The notes beneath the pieces were generated by a model. The model was not told the origin of the DNA, searched no databases, and saw only the letters and a list, made by a program, of their open reading frames with translations. 64,000 nt of DNA from SYAC01 sp046048055 (GTDB lineage: Bacteria; Planctomycetota; Phycisphaerae; Phycisphaerales; SM1A02), in the NCBI GenBank assembly GCA_046048055.1, contig JBJOGW010000016.1, positions 1 through 64,000 of the forward strand, read 5' to 3'. Of this stretch, positions 8,036 through 16,947 are shown in pieces (the first letter of the stretch is position 1; the number at the start of each line of letters is the position of its first letter). Made by a program: the position numbers and the translations under genes.

Positions 8036-9145
8036 ATGCGTTTGTCGACCCTGCGGTGGACCCCAGGTTCCGGCTGGGTTGGAAGTCAGGATCTCCAGGA
8101 TGCCCAGCTGGTTCTGGTGTTCGGCGAGCACGCCCATTTTCATGCACCTGCCTGCTTCACGGAGTTGCGTGGCCGGTTTCCAGAGGCCCGGATCGTCGGC
8201 TGCTCATCGTCCGGTAATCTTCTTGGCGCTCAGGTGACCGATGGCGATGTCCTGGCCACGGCAGTGCGACTGGAGCGAGGACATGTCCGCATGGTCGGTG
8301 CGCAGATGCAGCCGGGCGAGAACGTGGCGGTCATGGCCCGCGACCTGGCCCTGCAGCTGAAGTCGCCGGATCTTCGCCATGTCCTTGTGCTCTGCGATGG
8401 CCTCACCGTGAATGCCACGCAGTTGGCGGAGGGCTTGAACGCGTGCGGCGTCACCGCGACCGGAGGCCTGGCCGGTGATGCAGATCGCTTTCAAGCCACC
8501 TGGGTGATGGCGGATGCCCCCGCACGCCAGAACCAGGTCGTGCTGGTCGGGCTGTACGGCGACATCCAGGTGAAGAACGTCTTCTGCACGGGCTGGACGG
8601 AGTTCGGCGCCGAACGAATGGTCACGCGATCCGAGGGCAAGGTGGTCCACGAGATCGATGGACAGCCGGCACTGGGCCTCTACAAGAAGTACCTGGGTGA
8701 CCTGGCCAGCAGCTTGCCGGCCAGCGGCATGCGCTTCCCGCTCAGCATCACCACCCGGCCCGGCGGCCACACCCTCACGCGAACGCTTCTGGCCGTGGAC
8801 GAGGCGGCCCAGAGCCTGACCTTCGCGGGCGAGGTGCCGCAGGGCAGCACGTGCCGACTGATGCGGACCAACCTGGACCACCTGATCCAGAGCGCCGAGG
8901 ACGCGTCCCGGAGCGTGGTGACCGACGGTTCCGCGCCGGCGCTCTGCGTGGTGTTCACCTGCCTTGGGCGACGCATCGTGCTTGGGCAGATGGCCGAGGA
9001 GGAACTGGAGGCCGCCAAGCGCCGGCTCGGTGACCATGTGGTGATGACCGGGTTCTACTCGTACGGTGAGATCGGCCCGCTTGGCCAGGTGCAGACCTGC
9101 GACCTGCACAACCAGACCATGTGCATGACCACCGTCGCGGAATGA
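8036..9145 (+). CDS. FIST N- and C-terminal domain sensor protein
   Basis: A 369-residue cytoplasmic protein. The N-terminal FIST domain (about 20-205) shows GCSSSGNLLG and CGVTATGGLAGDADRF; the C-terminal FIST_C domain (about 210-355) ends with the typical GFYSYGEIGP block. FIST proteins are small-ligand sensors that feed kinases or cyclic-di-GMP enzymes; NosP proteins of this family bind haem and nitric oxide. Here the next gene starts five bases later and encodes a PAS-PAS-GGDEF-EAL enzyme, so the two probably form one signalling unit. The start was chosen for the TACGCT element and family fit; the frame is open far upstream. The ligand is not deducible. Confidence 0.9.
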   Translation: MRLSTLRWTPGSGWVGSQDLQDAQLVLVFGEHAHFHAPACFTELRGRFPEARIVGCSSSGNLLGAQVTDGDVLATAVRLERGHVRMVGAQMQPGENVAVMARDLALQLKSPDLRHVLVLCDGLTVNATQLAEGLNACGVTATGGLAGDADRFQATWVMADAPARQNQVVLVGLYGDIQVKNVFCTGWTEFGAERMVTRSEGKVVHEIDGQPALGLYKKYLGDLASSLPASGMRFPLSITTRPGGHTLTRTLLAVDEAAQSLTFAGEVPQGSTCRLMRTNLDHLIQSAEDASRSVVTDGSAPALCVVFTCLGRRIVLGQMAEEELEAAKRRLGDHVVMTGFYSYGEIGPLGQVQTCDLHNQTMCMTTVAE

Positions 9146-9149
9146 CGCC

Positions 9150-11408
9150 TTGGCGGAAGAGCTGCATCGCCTGCTGAAACGGCAGATCCATCGCACGATG
9201 GGGCCGGATTTCACGCCGGATGCCCGCATGCGAGCCCTGCTGGACCTGGTCGACGACTACTACCGGCAGGTGGAGCGGGACCGTTCGCTCATCGAGAACG
9301 CGTTGGCGGTCAGCTCGGAGGAACTGGAGTCGCTGTACGCCCGGCTGCGGGATCGCACCGATGCCGAGCGCGCCATCTTTCGCAGCTTCACCACGTCCGT
9401 CCCGGACCTGCTGTTCGTGAAGGCGGTGGACGGCGTCTACCAGACCTGCAATCCCGCGTTCGAGCGCCTTCTGGGGCTGCGCGAGGATCAGGTGCTGGGA
9501 CGGACGGTGCATGACGTGCTCCCGGGGGCGATGGCCCAGGAGATCTCGGCGATCGAGCGTGAGGTGCTGGCATCGGGTCGGTCAGACCTTCGCGAACAGT
9601 GGATCCATCTGCCCAACGGCGAGGAGCGGTGCCTGGAGATGCTGCGCGCCCCCTACTTCGGCGGCGATGGGCGCACGTTGGGCTTGATCGGCATCGGGCG
9701 AGATGTGACGGATCGCAGGCGGCTGGAAGAGCAGACGCGGCTTGCGGCACTGGTGTACCGGAACTCGGGCGAGGGCATGCTGGTGACCGACGCGGAGTAC
9801 CGCATCGTGGACATGAATCCCGCCTGCGAGCGCATCACCGGCTACGCGCTCGACGAGGTGCGCGGCCGGACCCCGGAGACCTTCAACTCCGGCCGACAGG
9901 ACCGGGCCTTCTACGAGAGCATGCGGGACACCGTGGCTCGCCTGGGCCATTGGCACGGCGAGGTCTGGGACCGTCGCAAGAGCGGCGAGACCCACGTGAA
10001 ATCGATGACCGTGAGCCGGATCATGGACGCCCAGGGTGGCGTGCACGGCTACGTGATGCTGTTCTCCGACGTGACCCAGCGCAAGCAGGCCGATGACATG
10101 ATCTGGCGGCAGGCCAACTTCGACATGCTCACGGGACTCCCCAACCGTCGCATGCTTCGCGAGCGTCTGGAGCACGAGATGCGCCAGGCTGACCGCGCCC
10201 GCTGCTCACTGGCCCTGCTGCTGCTTGATCTGGACCATTTCAAGGAGATCAACGACACGCTGGGACACCAGGTGGGCGACGACCTGCTCGTGGAGTCGGC
10301 TCGGAGGATCAGCGCCTGCACCCGGGAGACCGACACCGTGGCTCGGCTGGGAGGCGACGAGTTCATCGTGATCCTGACGCGACTGACGGATGCACGCCAC
10401 GCGGAGACCGTGGCCACCAAGATCATCGAGCGGCTCGCCGAACCCTTCCAGCTGGGCGACACGGTGGGGTACGTGTCCGCCAGCATCGGCATCACGCTCT
10501 ACCCCCAGGATGCCCGAGAGGCTGACGACCTCCTGAAGGGCGCCGATCAGGCCATGTACGTGGCCAAGCGGCAGGGACGCAACCGGTTCAGCCACTTCAC
10601 GGCCGGCCTGCAGACCGCGGCCCAGGAGCGACTGCGACTGATCGCGGACCTGCGCGAGGCCGTGGAGCACGACGAATTCCTGCTGCACTTCCAGCCGGTG
10701 GTCGACGCGGCCACCGGCCACATCCACAAGGCCGAGGCTCTGGTGCGGTGGGATCATCCCGCCCGCGGCACCGTGGGCCCGGAGGAGTTCATCCGGATCG
10801 CGGAGGAGACGGGACTGATCGTTCCAATCGGCGACTGGGTGTTCCGCGAGGCCGCCCGATGGGCCGCCCGCTGGAGCGCGATCATTCCCGGATTCCAGGT
10901 CACGGTGAACGTCTCGCCTGTGCAGTTCCGCGCCGAAGCGGCGGCGTCCCGGGCCAGCTGGATCGAATGCGTGAGCGGATCATCGCTGTCCCCGCACGCC
11001 ATGGTGATCGAGATCACCGAGGGACTTCTGCTGCAGGCGGATGCCGAGGTCACGGACACGCTCAAGCACCTGCGACAGGCCGGCATCGGCATCGCCGTGG
11101 ACGACTTTGGCACTGGCTACTCGTCGCTGGCCTACCTGCACCGCTTCGACATCGACCTGCTCAAGATCGACCAGGCCTTCGTGGCCTCACTGCAGACGCA
11201 GGCCAGCAACGGGGCGCTCTGCGAGGCCATCATCGTGATGGCCCACAAGCTGGGACTGAAGGTGGTGGCGGAGGGCGTGGAGACGCAGGTTCAGGCCGAC
11301 CTGCTCTCCAGCGCCGGCTGCGATTCGATGCAGGGATTCCTGTTCTCGCGCCCCCTTCCACCCGAGCAACTGGAGGCCATCCTGCGGCACGGGGCCGTGG
11401 GACGCTGA
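9150..11408 (+). CDS. PAS-PAS-GGDEF-EAL cyclic-di-GMP enzyme
   Basis: A 752-residue cytoplasmic protein with no membrane segment, starting at TTG five bases after the FIST gene. Residues 1-75 are helical, followed by PAS domains at about 76-190 and 195-312. The diguanylate cyclase domain (about 322-485) has an intact GGDEF (401-405) and the inhibitory RxxD site (392-395) exactly five residues before it. The EAL phosphodiesterase domain (about 500-752) has EALVRW, the Asn of NVSP, Glu of IEITE, DDFGTGYSSL and the Lys of LLKID. Both domains therefore look catalytic. The FIST partner probably supplies the input. Confidence 0.92.
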   Translation: MAEELHRLLKRQIHRTMGPDFTPDARMRALLDLVDDYYRQVERDRSLIENALAVSSEELESLYARLRDRTDAERAIFRSFTTSVPDLLFVKAVDGVYQTCNPAFERLLGLREDQVLGRTVHDVLPGAMAQEISAIEREVLASGRSDLREQWIHLPNGEERCLEMLRAPYFGGDGRTLGLIGIGRDVTDRRRLEEQTRLAALVYRNSGEGMLVTDAEYRIVDMNPACERITGYALDEVRGRTPETFNSGRQDRAFYESMRDTVARLGHWHGEVWDRRKSGETHVKSMTVSRIMDAQGGVHGYVMLFSDVTQRKQADDMIWRQANFDMLTGLPNRRMLRERLEHEMRQADRARCSLALLLLDLDHFKEINDTLGHQVGDDLLVESARRISACTRETDTVARLGGDEFIVILTRLTDARHAETVATKIIERLAEPFQLGDTVGYVSASIGITLYPQDAREADDLLKGADQAMYVAKRQGRNRFSHFTAGLQTAAQERLRLIADLREAVEHDEFLLHFQPVVDAATGHIHKAEALVRWDHPARGTVGPEEFIRIAEETGLIVPIGDWVFREAARWAARWSAIIPGFQVTVNVSPVQFRAEAAASRASWIECVSGSSLSPHAMVIEITEGLLLQADAEVTDTLKHLRQAGIGIAVDDFGTGYSSLAYLHRFDIDLLKIDQAFVASLQTQASNGALCEAIIVMAHKLGLKVVAEGVETQVQADLLSSAGCDSMQGFLFSRPLPPEQLEAILRHGAVGR

Positions 11409-11430
11409 GCGTTCACGCGGGCGCGCACGA

Positions 11431-11462
11431 CAGGGCTCCGGACGCGGTGGTCCGGAGCCCTG
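11431..11462. terminator. Bidirectional terminator hairpin
   Basis: A perfect 13-base stem (CAGGGCTCCGGAC / GTCCGGAGCCCTG) with a six-base loop lies between two genes that converge on it. It lacks a U-run on either side, like most hairpins in this window. Confidence 0.6.
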
Positions 11463-11485
11463 CACATCGCATCAGGTCGGGCGGA

Positions 11486-12364
11486 TCAGGACCTGCGACG
11501 CCGACCGATCATGCCGGCGGCCCCCAGCAACGCGGCGACACCCGGTGCCGGAACCGCCAAGGCGTCGATGCCGCGGCGGAACTCCAGCGTGGTGGCGTCA
11601 CGGAACTGGCCAATCGCCGTGATGGCGCCGGTCACGGCATCGATGCTGATCAACTGGTTCGAGGTGATGCCCGACAGTCCATCACCCACCAGTTCCGCCC
11701 CGAAGAGCGTGCTTCCAAGGAACTCCAACGCGCCGATCCGGCCGCTGGCGGTGCCGCCCGAGAGCGCGGTGGCACCGAACAACTGACCCGTGGCCTTGTT
11801 CACCTGCCACAGGTTGCCCAGAGCGCCATCCGGCGTGCTGAACATGGTGCCTGAGGCATTGGAAGCCAGGCCCGAACCGGTGGTGTTGATGTTCTGGCCA
11901 TTGGGACCGACCACCGAGGCCGCCCCAGTTCCCATGTTGATGGTCATGAGCGCACTGAAGGAATTCTCGGCCCATCCGTACAGGGTGCCCTCATTGAAGT
12001 CCAGATCGGCACCGAAGTTTGGCGGGTTCAGTCCAAGCGACCCGACCTGCGTGACAAGACCAGAGTTGATGTTGATGGTGACCAGACCGTTGGCCAGCGT
12101 GGGGCTGTTGCCGGACGTGGTGGCGTACATGGTGCCCGACGAGGCATGCCATGCCATGCCATTGATGGCATAGGAAGCCCCACTGGCATCCACCAGCGCG
12201 CCCACGGTGGTGGTGAGACCGGTGGCGGTGTCCACGCGGTAGAGGTTTCCAGCCTGACTCAAGGCTCCATCCGCGGCGTACAGATGGCCGCCTTGGGCCG
12301 ATGCGGACGAGGTGGCAAGGGCAAGGACCGTGACGGATGACCAGCAGGCGTACTTGGCATTCAT
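11486..12364 (-). CDS. PEP-CTERM-type secreted protein, propeller-like repeats
   Basis: A 292-residue exported protein. The start at 12364 gives MNAKYACWSSVTVLALA and a cleavage site near SSASA, preceded by GGAGACT. The mature region carries repeats such as LYRVDTATGLTTTVGALVD and LISIDAVTGAITAIG, the style of the protein at 6942, so both may belong to one beta-propeller family. The tail is APGVAALLGAAGMIGRRRRS, a PEP-CTERM variant. No catalytic motif was recognised. It is monocistronic and faces the GGDEF-EAL gene. Confidence 0.85.
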   Translation of the reverse strand: MNAKYACWSSVTVLALATSSASAQGGHLYAADGALSQAGNLYRVDTATGLTTTVGALVDASGASYAINGMAWHASSGTMYATTSGNSPTLANGLVTININSGLVTQVGSLGLNPPNFGADLDFNEGTLYGWAENSFSALMTINMGTGAASVVGPNGQNINTTGSGLASNASGTMFSTPDGALGNLWQVNKATGQLFGATALSGGTASGRIGALEFLGSTLFGAELVGDGLSGITSNQLISIDAVTGAITAIGQFRDATTLEFRRGIDALAVPAPGVAALLGAAGMIGRRRRS

Positions 12365-12557
12365 GGGAGTCTCCAGTTGGGGAAAGAAGCGGCGAGGGGG
12401 TTGATCGCCCAGGGGCTCGGGGCGAGTCCCGAACGGCAAGGTGCGCCGCGATCGGCTCCGAGGCTCCATCCATCGTGAAATGAAACCCTCTCCCCGTGCA
12501 TGCCCCTGTTGTGCCGACAGAATGTCACCTGATCCGGGCGTGCTCGGCCCCTCGGGC

Positions 12558-12563
12558 TAGGGT
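12558..12563 (+). promoter_or_regulatory. TANNNT -10 element
   Basis: TAGGGT six bases before the ATG at 12570; it supports the reality of that unrecognised membrane-protein gene. Confidence 0.45.
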
Positions 12564-12569
12564 GAACGC

Positions 12570-13097
12570 ATGGCCTTGTCGTACCGGCTCCTCCGGACGC
12601 TCTGGATCATCGCCCTGCCGCTGCAACTGGGCGCCGGGGCCTCGATCGCGTGGTCGTGGTCCCTGGCGTGGCTGCCGGCGCTGCTTGGCGCCGTGGTGTT
12701 CGGACTCTACGCGTGGCTGATCTTGCTGGAGCGTTCGGAACGGCGGCGCAGGCTGCGATCCGCGCGCGTTCCTGCCTCGCCCTGGGCACTGCCCGCGAGC
12801 CAGCGGATCGGGTTCCGCCTGATGGCCGTGATCACGATGGGGCTGGCCGCGTGCGCCATCATCTTGGCCGCCGCCCTGATCGAGAGACCGGCCATGGCCC
12901 TTGGGGCCCTGGTGTTCTTCCTGCTGCTGCTCTTCATCGGCCTGCCGTTCTGGGCGGCCGCGGCAGGTGAAACGGTTGAGTTTACAGCGACACCGGCGAC
13001 GGATCATCCCTCGGGGATGAGCGATCCGCATCACCCTCGAACGGCTGCCAGCCCACACCCGGCACACGACGGACCACCTCCATCCCGCACGGACTGA
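12570..13097 (+). CDS. Hypothetical membrane protein
   Basis: A 175-residue protein of unknown function. It has about four hydrophobic segments: TLWIIALPLQLGAG, LAWLPALLGAVVFGLYAWL, FRLMAVITMGLAACAIILAA and ALVFFLLLLFIGLPFW. A basic loop (ERRRRLRSAR) falls after the second segment. The last 45 residues are Pro/His-rich and overlap the 3' end of the opposing dabA gene by 116 bases, so the true end of the functional protein is unsure. TAGGGT stands six bases before the ATG. The opposite-strand frame here lacks membrane character or similarity. Confidence 0.55.
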   Translation: MALSYRLLRTLWIIALPLQLGAGASIAWSWSLAWLPALLGAVVFGLYAWLILLERSERRRRLRSARVPASPWALPASQRIGFRLMAVITMGLAACAIILAAALIERPAMALGALVFFLLLLFIGLPFWAAAAGETVEFTATPATDHPSGMSDPHHPRTAASPHPAHDGPPPSRTD

Positions 13098-15357
13098 GTG
13101 CGAAGAGCTTCACCCACCCATGCTCGACCAGGTCCCGCACGTCGGGTTGCAACTGGAGCACGCGGTCGATGCGGGCGGTCGGTGCCTCCACAAAGACCTG
13201 CAGGCGGAGCGGCTCGTGGAACCATCGGCCATCCGGGTCCTGGACCGACTGGAGCGGCAGTCCCGATCGCAGGTCATGCCCGTTGCCAAGCGTCACGCCC
13301 AGCGAACCGACCCGGTTCTGCAGCATCTTGTCTCCGCTTCCGAAGGCCCTGTTGTCCACCGTGGAGGCGAAGTACTGGAGGTTGATCCACGAGGCCACGA
13401 CCATGGGGGCGGCAAGGATCTGCTCCAGCACCAGGCCATCCGGATCCAGCTCAGGGTCGTAGTCGTGCAGGAATGCCCGTCCCTCGAGATCGCGGCGAGC
13501 GGTCCGGGCGCGACGCGCGGCCACGAACGCCATGTTGCGGGCCAGGGCCCACTCGGGACGAACCTGTGACCAGTCGCCACAGCGATCCGCGAGCCGGCCT
13601 TCGAGACCCGACGCGTTGGGATCCATCGCGAGTGATCGAGCCCGCTCTCGCCGAACTGCCCGGCCAGCCTGCTCCAGCCATGCCGAGGCCCGCTCCAGAT
13701 CACGCGCATGGGTGGAAGGCACCAAGCCTGTGTCCAGCCACCGCACCACATCGACGCCCGTGTCATGCACCGCGGCGATGAAGTGCGTGTCCTCGGGCAC
13801 CCTCAGACCCCGGGCGTTCAGGCCTTGTCGCACTGCAGGATCGTTCAGCAGGCGCGCCGCAAGTCGCGCGTTGATCGCACCTCCCTGCCCTCCGCATGCT
13901 CCGCAGTCCAGGCCAGCCGCGTGCGGATTGTTCGCCCCCTGCCCCTGGTGCCCGCAGAGCACCACCAGCCGGGCAAGTCGACCATGGAGCGACATGCCCG
14001 CCAGGATCGAGGCCGCCGCGTCCACTCGGGCCTCGGTGCCGCAGACCGCCTCGAGAAGTCCATCGAGCGGCACGGACTCATCCCTGCGCTGTCCAGTCCG
14101 ACCTGGACGGATTGCTCGCCGCAGCATGCGAGCGAGCGAGGCCAGTCCCAGCATCTCGACCGCCGGAAACATGCCGCCCGGAGCAGCCAGGATCGACGCT
14201 CCAAGTGAGCCGCGATCCCTCGCCGGGTCGGTCGCGGGATCGTGCAGATGCACCGAGGGCCGCACCAGAACCGGGCAGCGATCCTGCGGACCGTGATCGC
14301 CATGCCACCGCATGGCCACTCCGAAGAAGCCCGCGAAGCCGATGGTCTCGATGGCGGCATCGCATCGTTCCAGATGCCGTCGAAGCGGCTCGGACCGGAC
14401 ATCGATGCAGAACGCGGCCTGGAGCGCGGGTCGGTTCCGTTCCCCCGTCGCTGGCGCGAGAAAGCGACCGGCCACACGTCGCGCCCGAGCATCCTCCACG
14501 GCATCCTGCAACGCAAGACGAAGGTGCTCGTCCTCCACTGGATCCGGCGCGCGGCGCGCCCTGCCGCGGCACGGGGTCATGGGCGCCAGCGCCATCACGG
14601 CGGCATCCAGGCAGATCCGGATGGCCAGCAGGTGAAGGACGAGCCCGGGATCCTGGCGGTCGTGCACCCATGCCAGGCGCCGGAAGTGCGAGGCCCAGCC
14701 ATGCACACCCCCAAGGAGCCGGTAGAGATAGGGCTGACGATCCCACGCGGGAATGTCGAGCCGGTCAAGCATGGCCGCGATCGCAATCTCGGGGATGCGG
14801 GGCACCTGGCTGACCCACGTCCGCATGCCACGAAGCCCCTCGATCTCGAGTGCACGATCGATCGAGGCGTCCTCGAGCCATCCTTGGTAGAGATCCTGAC
14901 CACCACGACGCATCGCGTGCCAGGCAGACCACGCCGCCGCCGATTCGCGGGTGCAGAACTCCCACCGCGAGCCGGTCCGGCGATCCAGCGACTCCGCGCA
15001 CGTGAGCACGCGGTCGGGCTGGCGCATGGGAGCGCAGGCGGCGCCTTCCAGGATCGCCTCCAGGTGCGCGCGGCTCATCTGGCATGACGCGGCCACGCGA
15101 TCAAGCTCGGCGCTGCCCAGTCCCCCTTCGCGCCAGAGTCGGCGAAAGTGCGCCATCGATGGCAGCAGCTGTGCATCCAGTCCATCATGCAAGGCGCGGG
15201 CGGCCTGTTCCACAGGCACGGCCCGGAAGCCCAGGAAGGGATTCACGGCGACGAATCGGTCCAGCTCCCACAGCGGAGGAATCAGCAGGCAGACACGATG
15301 GATGTCCGCCGTGACCGTATCCGTGACGTGCGAGGCGCGGTCGAGAGTCTCATGCAT
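12982..15357 (-). CDS. dabA: Inorganic carbon pump subunit DabA (DUF2309)
   Basis: A 791-residue subunit with a beta-carbonic-anhydrase-like zinc site. With DabB it forms an energy-coupled pump that hydrates CO2 and traps it as bicarbonate; the DabA part faces the cytoplasm. Zinc-site residues are visible as CIDVRSE (317-323) and as His in CGHQGQG plus Cys in GLDCGACGG (about 470 and 485). The first block VNPFLGF is also typical. The start at 15357 follows AAGGAGAC and overlaps dabB by eight bases; an earlier in-frame codon would overlap further. Residue count matches DabA proteins. The two genes form an operon led by dabB. Confidence 0.93.
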   Translation of the reverse strand: MHETLDRASHVTDTVTADIHRVCLLIPPLWELDRFVAVNPFLGFRAVPVEQAARALHDGLDAQLLPSMAHFRRLWREGGLGSAELDRVAASCQMSRAHLEAILEGAACAPMRQPDRVLTCAESLDRRTGSRWEFCTRESAAAWSAWHAMRRGGQDLYQGWLEDASIDRALEIEGLRGMRTWVSQVPRIPEIAIAAMLDRLDIPAWDRQPYLYRLLGGVHGWASHFRRLAWVHDRQDPGLVLHLLAIRICLDAAVMALAPMTPCRGRARRAPDPVEDEHLRLALQDAVEDARARRVAGRFLAPATGERNRPALQAAFCIDVRSEPLRRHLERCDAAIETIGFAGFFGVAMRWHGDHGPQDRCPVLVRPSVHLHDPATDPARDRGSLGASILAAPGGMFPAVEMLGLASLARMLRRAIRPGRTGQRRDESVPLDGLLEAVCGTEARVDAAASILAGMSLHGRLARLVVLCGHQGQGANNPHAAGLDCGACGGQGGAINARLAARLLNDPAVRQGLNARGLRVPEDTHFIAAVHDTGVDVVRWLDTGLVPSTHARDLERASAWLEQAGRAVRRERARSLAMDPNASGLEGRLADRCGDWSQVRPEWALARNMAFVAARRARTARRDLEGRAFLHDYDPELDPDGLVLEQILAAPMVVASWINLQYFASTVDNRAFGSGDKMLQNRVGSLGVTLGNGHDLRSGLPLQSVQDPDGRWFHEPLRLQVFVEAPTARIDRVLQLQPDVRDLVEHGWVKLFALSPCGMEVVRRVPGVGWQPFEGDADRSSPRDDPSPVSL

Positions 15358-16846
15358 GTCCAGTCTCCTTGGGTGCGTGCAAGGCTCGGACGGAATCCAG
15401 GACACGGTCCGTCAGCCGGCCAAGATGGAAGCCGCTGCGAGCCTGAACCTGGATGGAGCGCCAGCTGCTGCTCGTTCGTAGCCATGGCTCGATGGCGTGG
15501 CTCACGGCCAGCACCGCGATGGCCACCGCCGGAACCATGGCGGCGATCCAGGCGTGCGCGGTGGCGGGAACCGGCCATTCCCCAAGGGCAGGCATCAGGA
15601 GGGCTGCGGCACCCTGGTACAGGGCGAAGCACGCCACGGGCGCTGCAACCGTGACCAGGGCGACCGTGCACATGCCCCGTGTCAACGCGACTGGGCGAAG
15701 GCCCTGGCCCGCCAAGATCGCCACCCACGCCTGTCCGATGGCAATTGCCACCACCATGGCCAGTGCCGTCTCGCCCGGAGCGTGCCACGGGGAGAAGCCA
15801 GTGCATCGCTCCGCAAGCATCATGGCGGGCCATGCGGCCAAGGTGCCCACGACGAGCCACAGCAAGTTCCAGCCAGCCGATCCGTTGCGACGCGGACGCT
15901 TGGGCGGATCACCCGAGCCAAGAAAGGCCGCGGCCTTGTAGGCCCCGTGGCCGATCACGTGCAGCAACGCGGCCGGATAGGCCGCCACGGCACATTGCAC
16001 GGTCATGAATCCCATCTGGGCCACGGTGGACCAGGCCAGCGACTGCTTCAACCGGACCTGCTGCGCTGCGGCCAGCGACCCCAGGACGATCGTGACGGTG
16101 CCCACCCCCGCCAGGAGCATGCACGCCTCCGGTGATCGCGCCAGCAACGCCGCGCAGCGGATCAACAGAATCCCGCCTGCATTGACGATGCCGGCATGCA
16201 GCAACGCCGAGACAGGCGACGGCGCCTCCATGGTGTCAGGCAGCCAGCTGTGAAAGGGCCACTGAGCCGAGCGTGCCATGGCCGCCACCGCCAGCGGAAC
16301 CGCGACCCAGGCCACGGAGGCATCGGGAGCCTGCGACATGGCACCCAGGCATTCGGAAAGCTCCAGCGATCCACCGTGCCACCACAGCGCCGCCAAGGCG
16401 GTGGTCATCGAGAGATCGGAGATGCGGGCCACCACGAATGCCCGCCGCGCCGTGCGCCAGGCCGCGACCGACGTGGCCGTGAAGAGGAGCAGCGGATGCA
16501 ACATTGCCCCGAGCAGGATCCAGGAAGCCAGAAGCAGGATCAGGTTGGAGGCCGTGGACACCGCGAACGCCAGGCACGTGGCCAGGCACAGCAGCATGAT
16601 GAACCGGCGCCGATCCGGGTGTCCCTGCATGGCACGTGCCGCGAACCTCTGCACCACAAGGCCGACCACCGCGATGAAAAGGCCCACCGCGGCAGTCAGG
16701 CGATCCACCGCGAGCCCCGCGATGATCACCCGCCCCGGAGACCAGGACTGCCACACCAGAGCCGCACCCGAGGCCAAGGCCAGGAAGGCGGGAACCAGCT
16801 CAGGCCGGAACTGGGGAACGGTCGACTGCCCTGTGAATCGCGACAT
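15350..16846 (-). CDS. dabB: Inorganic carbon pump subunit DabB (NuoL-like)
   Basis: A 498-residue integral membrane protein of the complex-I proton-subunit family, with more than a dozen hydrophobic segments. The core (about 190-330) contains QWPFHSWLPDTMEAPSPVSA, LLHAGIVNAGG and HVIGHGAYKAAAF, hallmarks of NuoL/MrpA proton-channel subunits and of DabB. It is followed directly by dabA, which fixes its role as the cation-coupled subunit rather than a respiratory one. The ATG is only 11 bases from a strong TATGAT and lies inside a 14-base palindrome, so the mRNA is nearly leaderless and perhaps repressed at that site. katG lies upstream on the same strand. Confidence 0.92.
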   Translation of the reverse strand: MSRFTGQSTVPQFRPELVPAFLALASGAALVWQSWSPGRVIIAGLAVDRLTAAVGLFIAVVGLVVQRFAARAMQGHPDRRRFIMLLCLATCLAFAVSTASNLILLLASWILLGAMLHPLLLFTATSVAAWRTARRAFVVARISDLSMTTALAALWWHGGSLELSECLGAMSQAPDASVAWVAVPLAVAAMARSAQWPFHSWLPDTMEAPSPVSALLHAGIVNAGGILLIRCAALLARSPEACMLLAGVGTVTIVLGSLAAAQQVRLKQSLAWSTVAQMGFMTVQCAVAAYPAALLHVIGHGAYKAAAFLGSGDPPKRPRRNGSAGWNLLWLVVGTLAAWPAMMLAERCTGFSPWHAPGETALAMVVAIAIGQAWVAILAGQGLRPVALTRGMCTVALVTVAAPVACFALYQGAAALLMPALGEWPVPATAHAWIAAMVPAVAIAVLAVSHAIEPWLRTSSSWRSIQVQARSGFHLGRLTDRVLDSVRALHAPKETGHA

Positions 16847-16854
16847 ATATGTCG
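16841..16854. promoter_or_regulatory. Perfect palindrome across the dabB start codon
   Basis: CGACATATATGTCG is a 14-base perfect palindrome containing the ATG at 16846-16844 and the predicted transcription start. A dimeric repressor bound here would block initiation. AT-rich perfect palindromes are rare in this GC-rich sequence. Confidence 0.45.
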
Positions 16855-16857
16855 TGT

Positions 16858-16886
16858 ATCATAGAGCGTACATTGTTGCCTGTCCA
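16858..16886 (-). promoter_or_regulatory. Sigma-70-type promoter of dabBA
   Basis: On the minus strand TGGACA (16886-16881, five of six to TTGACA) and TATGAT (16863-16858, five of six to TATAAT) are separated by exactly 17 bases. Initiation would fall about 16850, four or five bases before the ATG. This is the best canonical promoter in the window. Confidence 0.7.
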
Positions 16887-16947
16887 GTTGATCCCCCTCC
16901 GGTTCTCGCCCCCCCAGCCAGGCGACATCCCCTTGACCAAACTGGCC

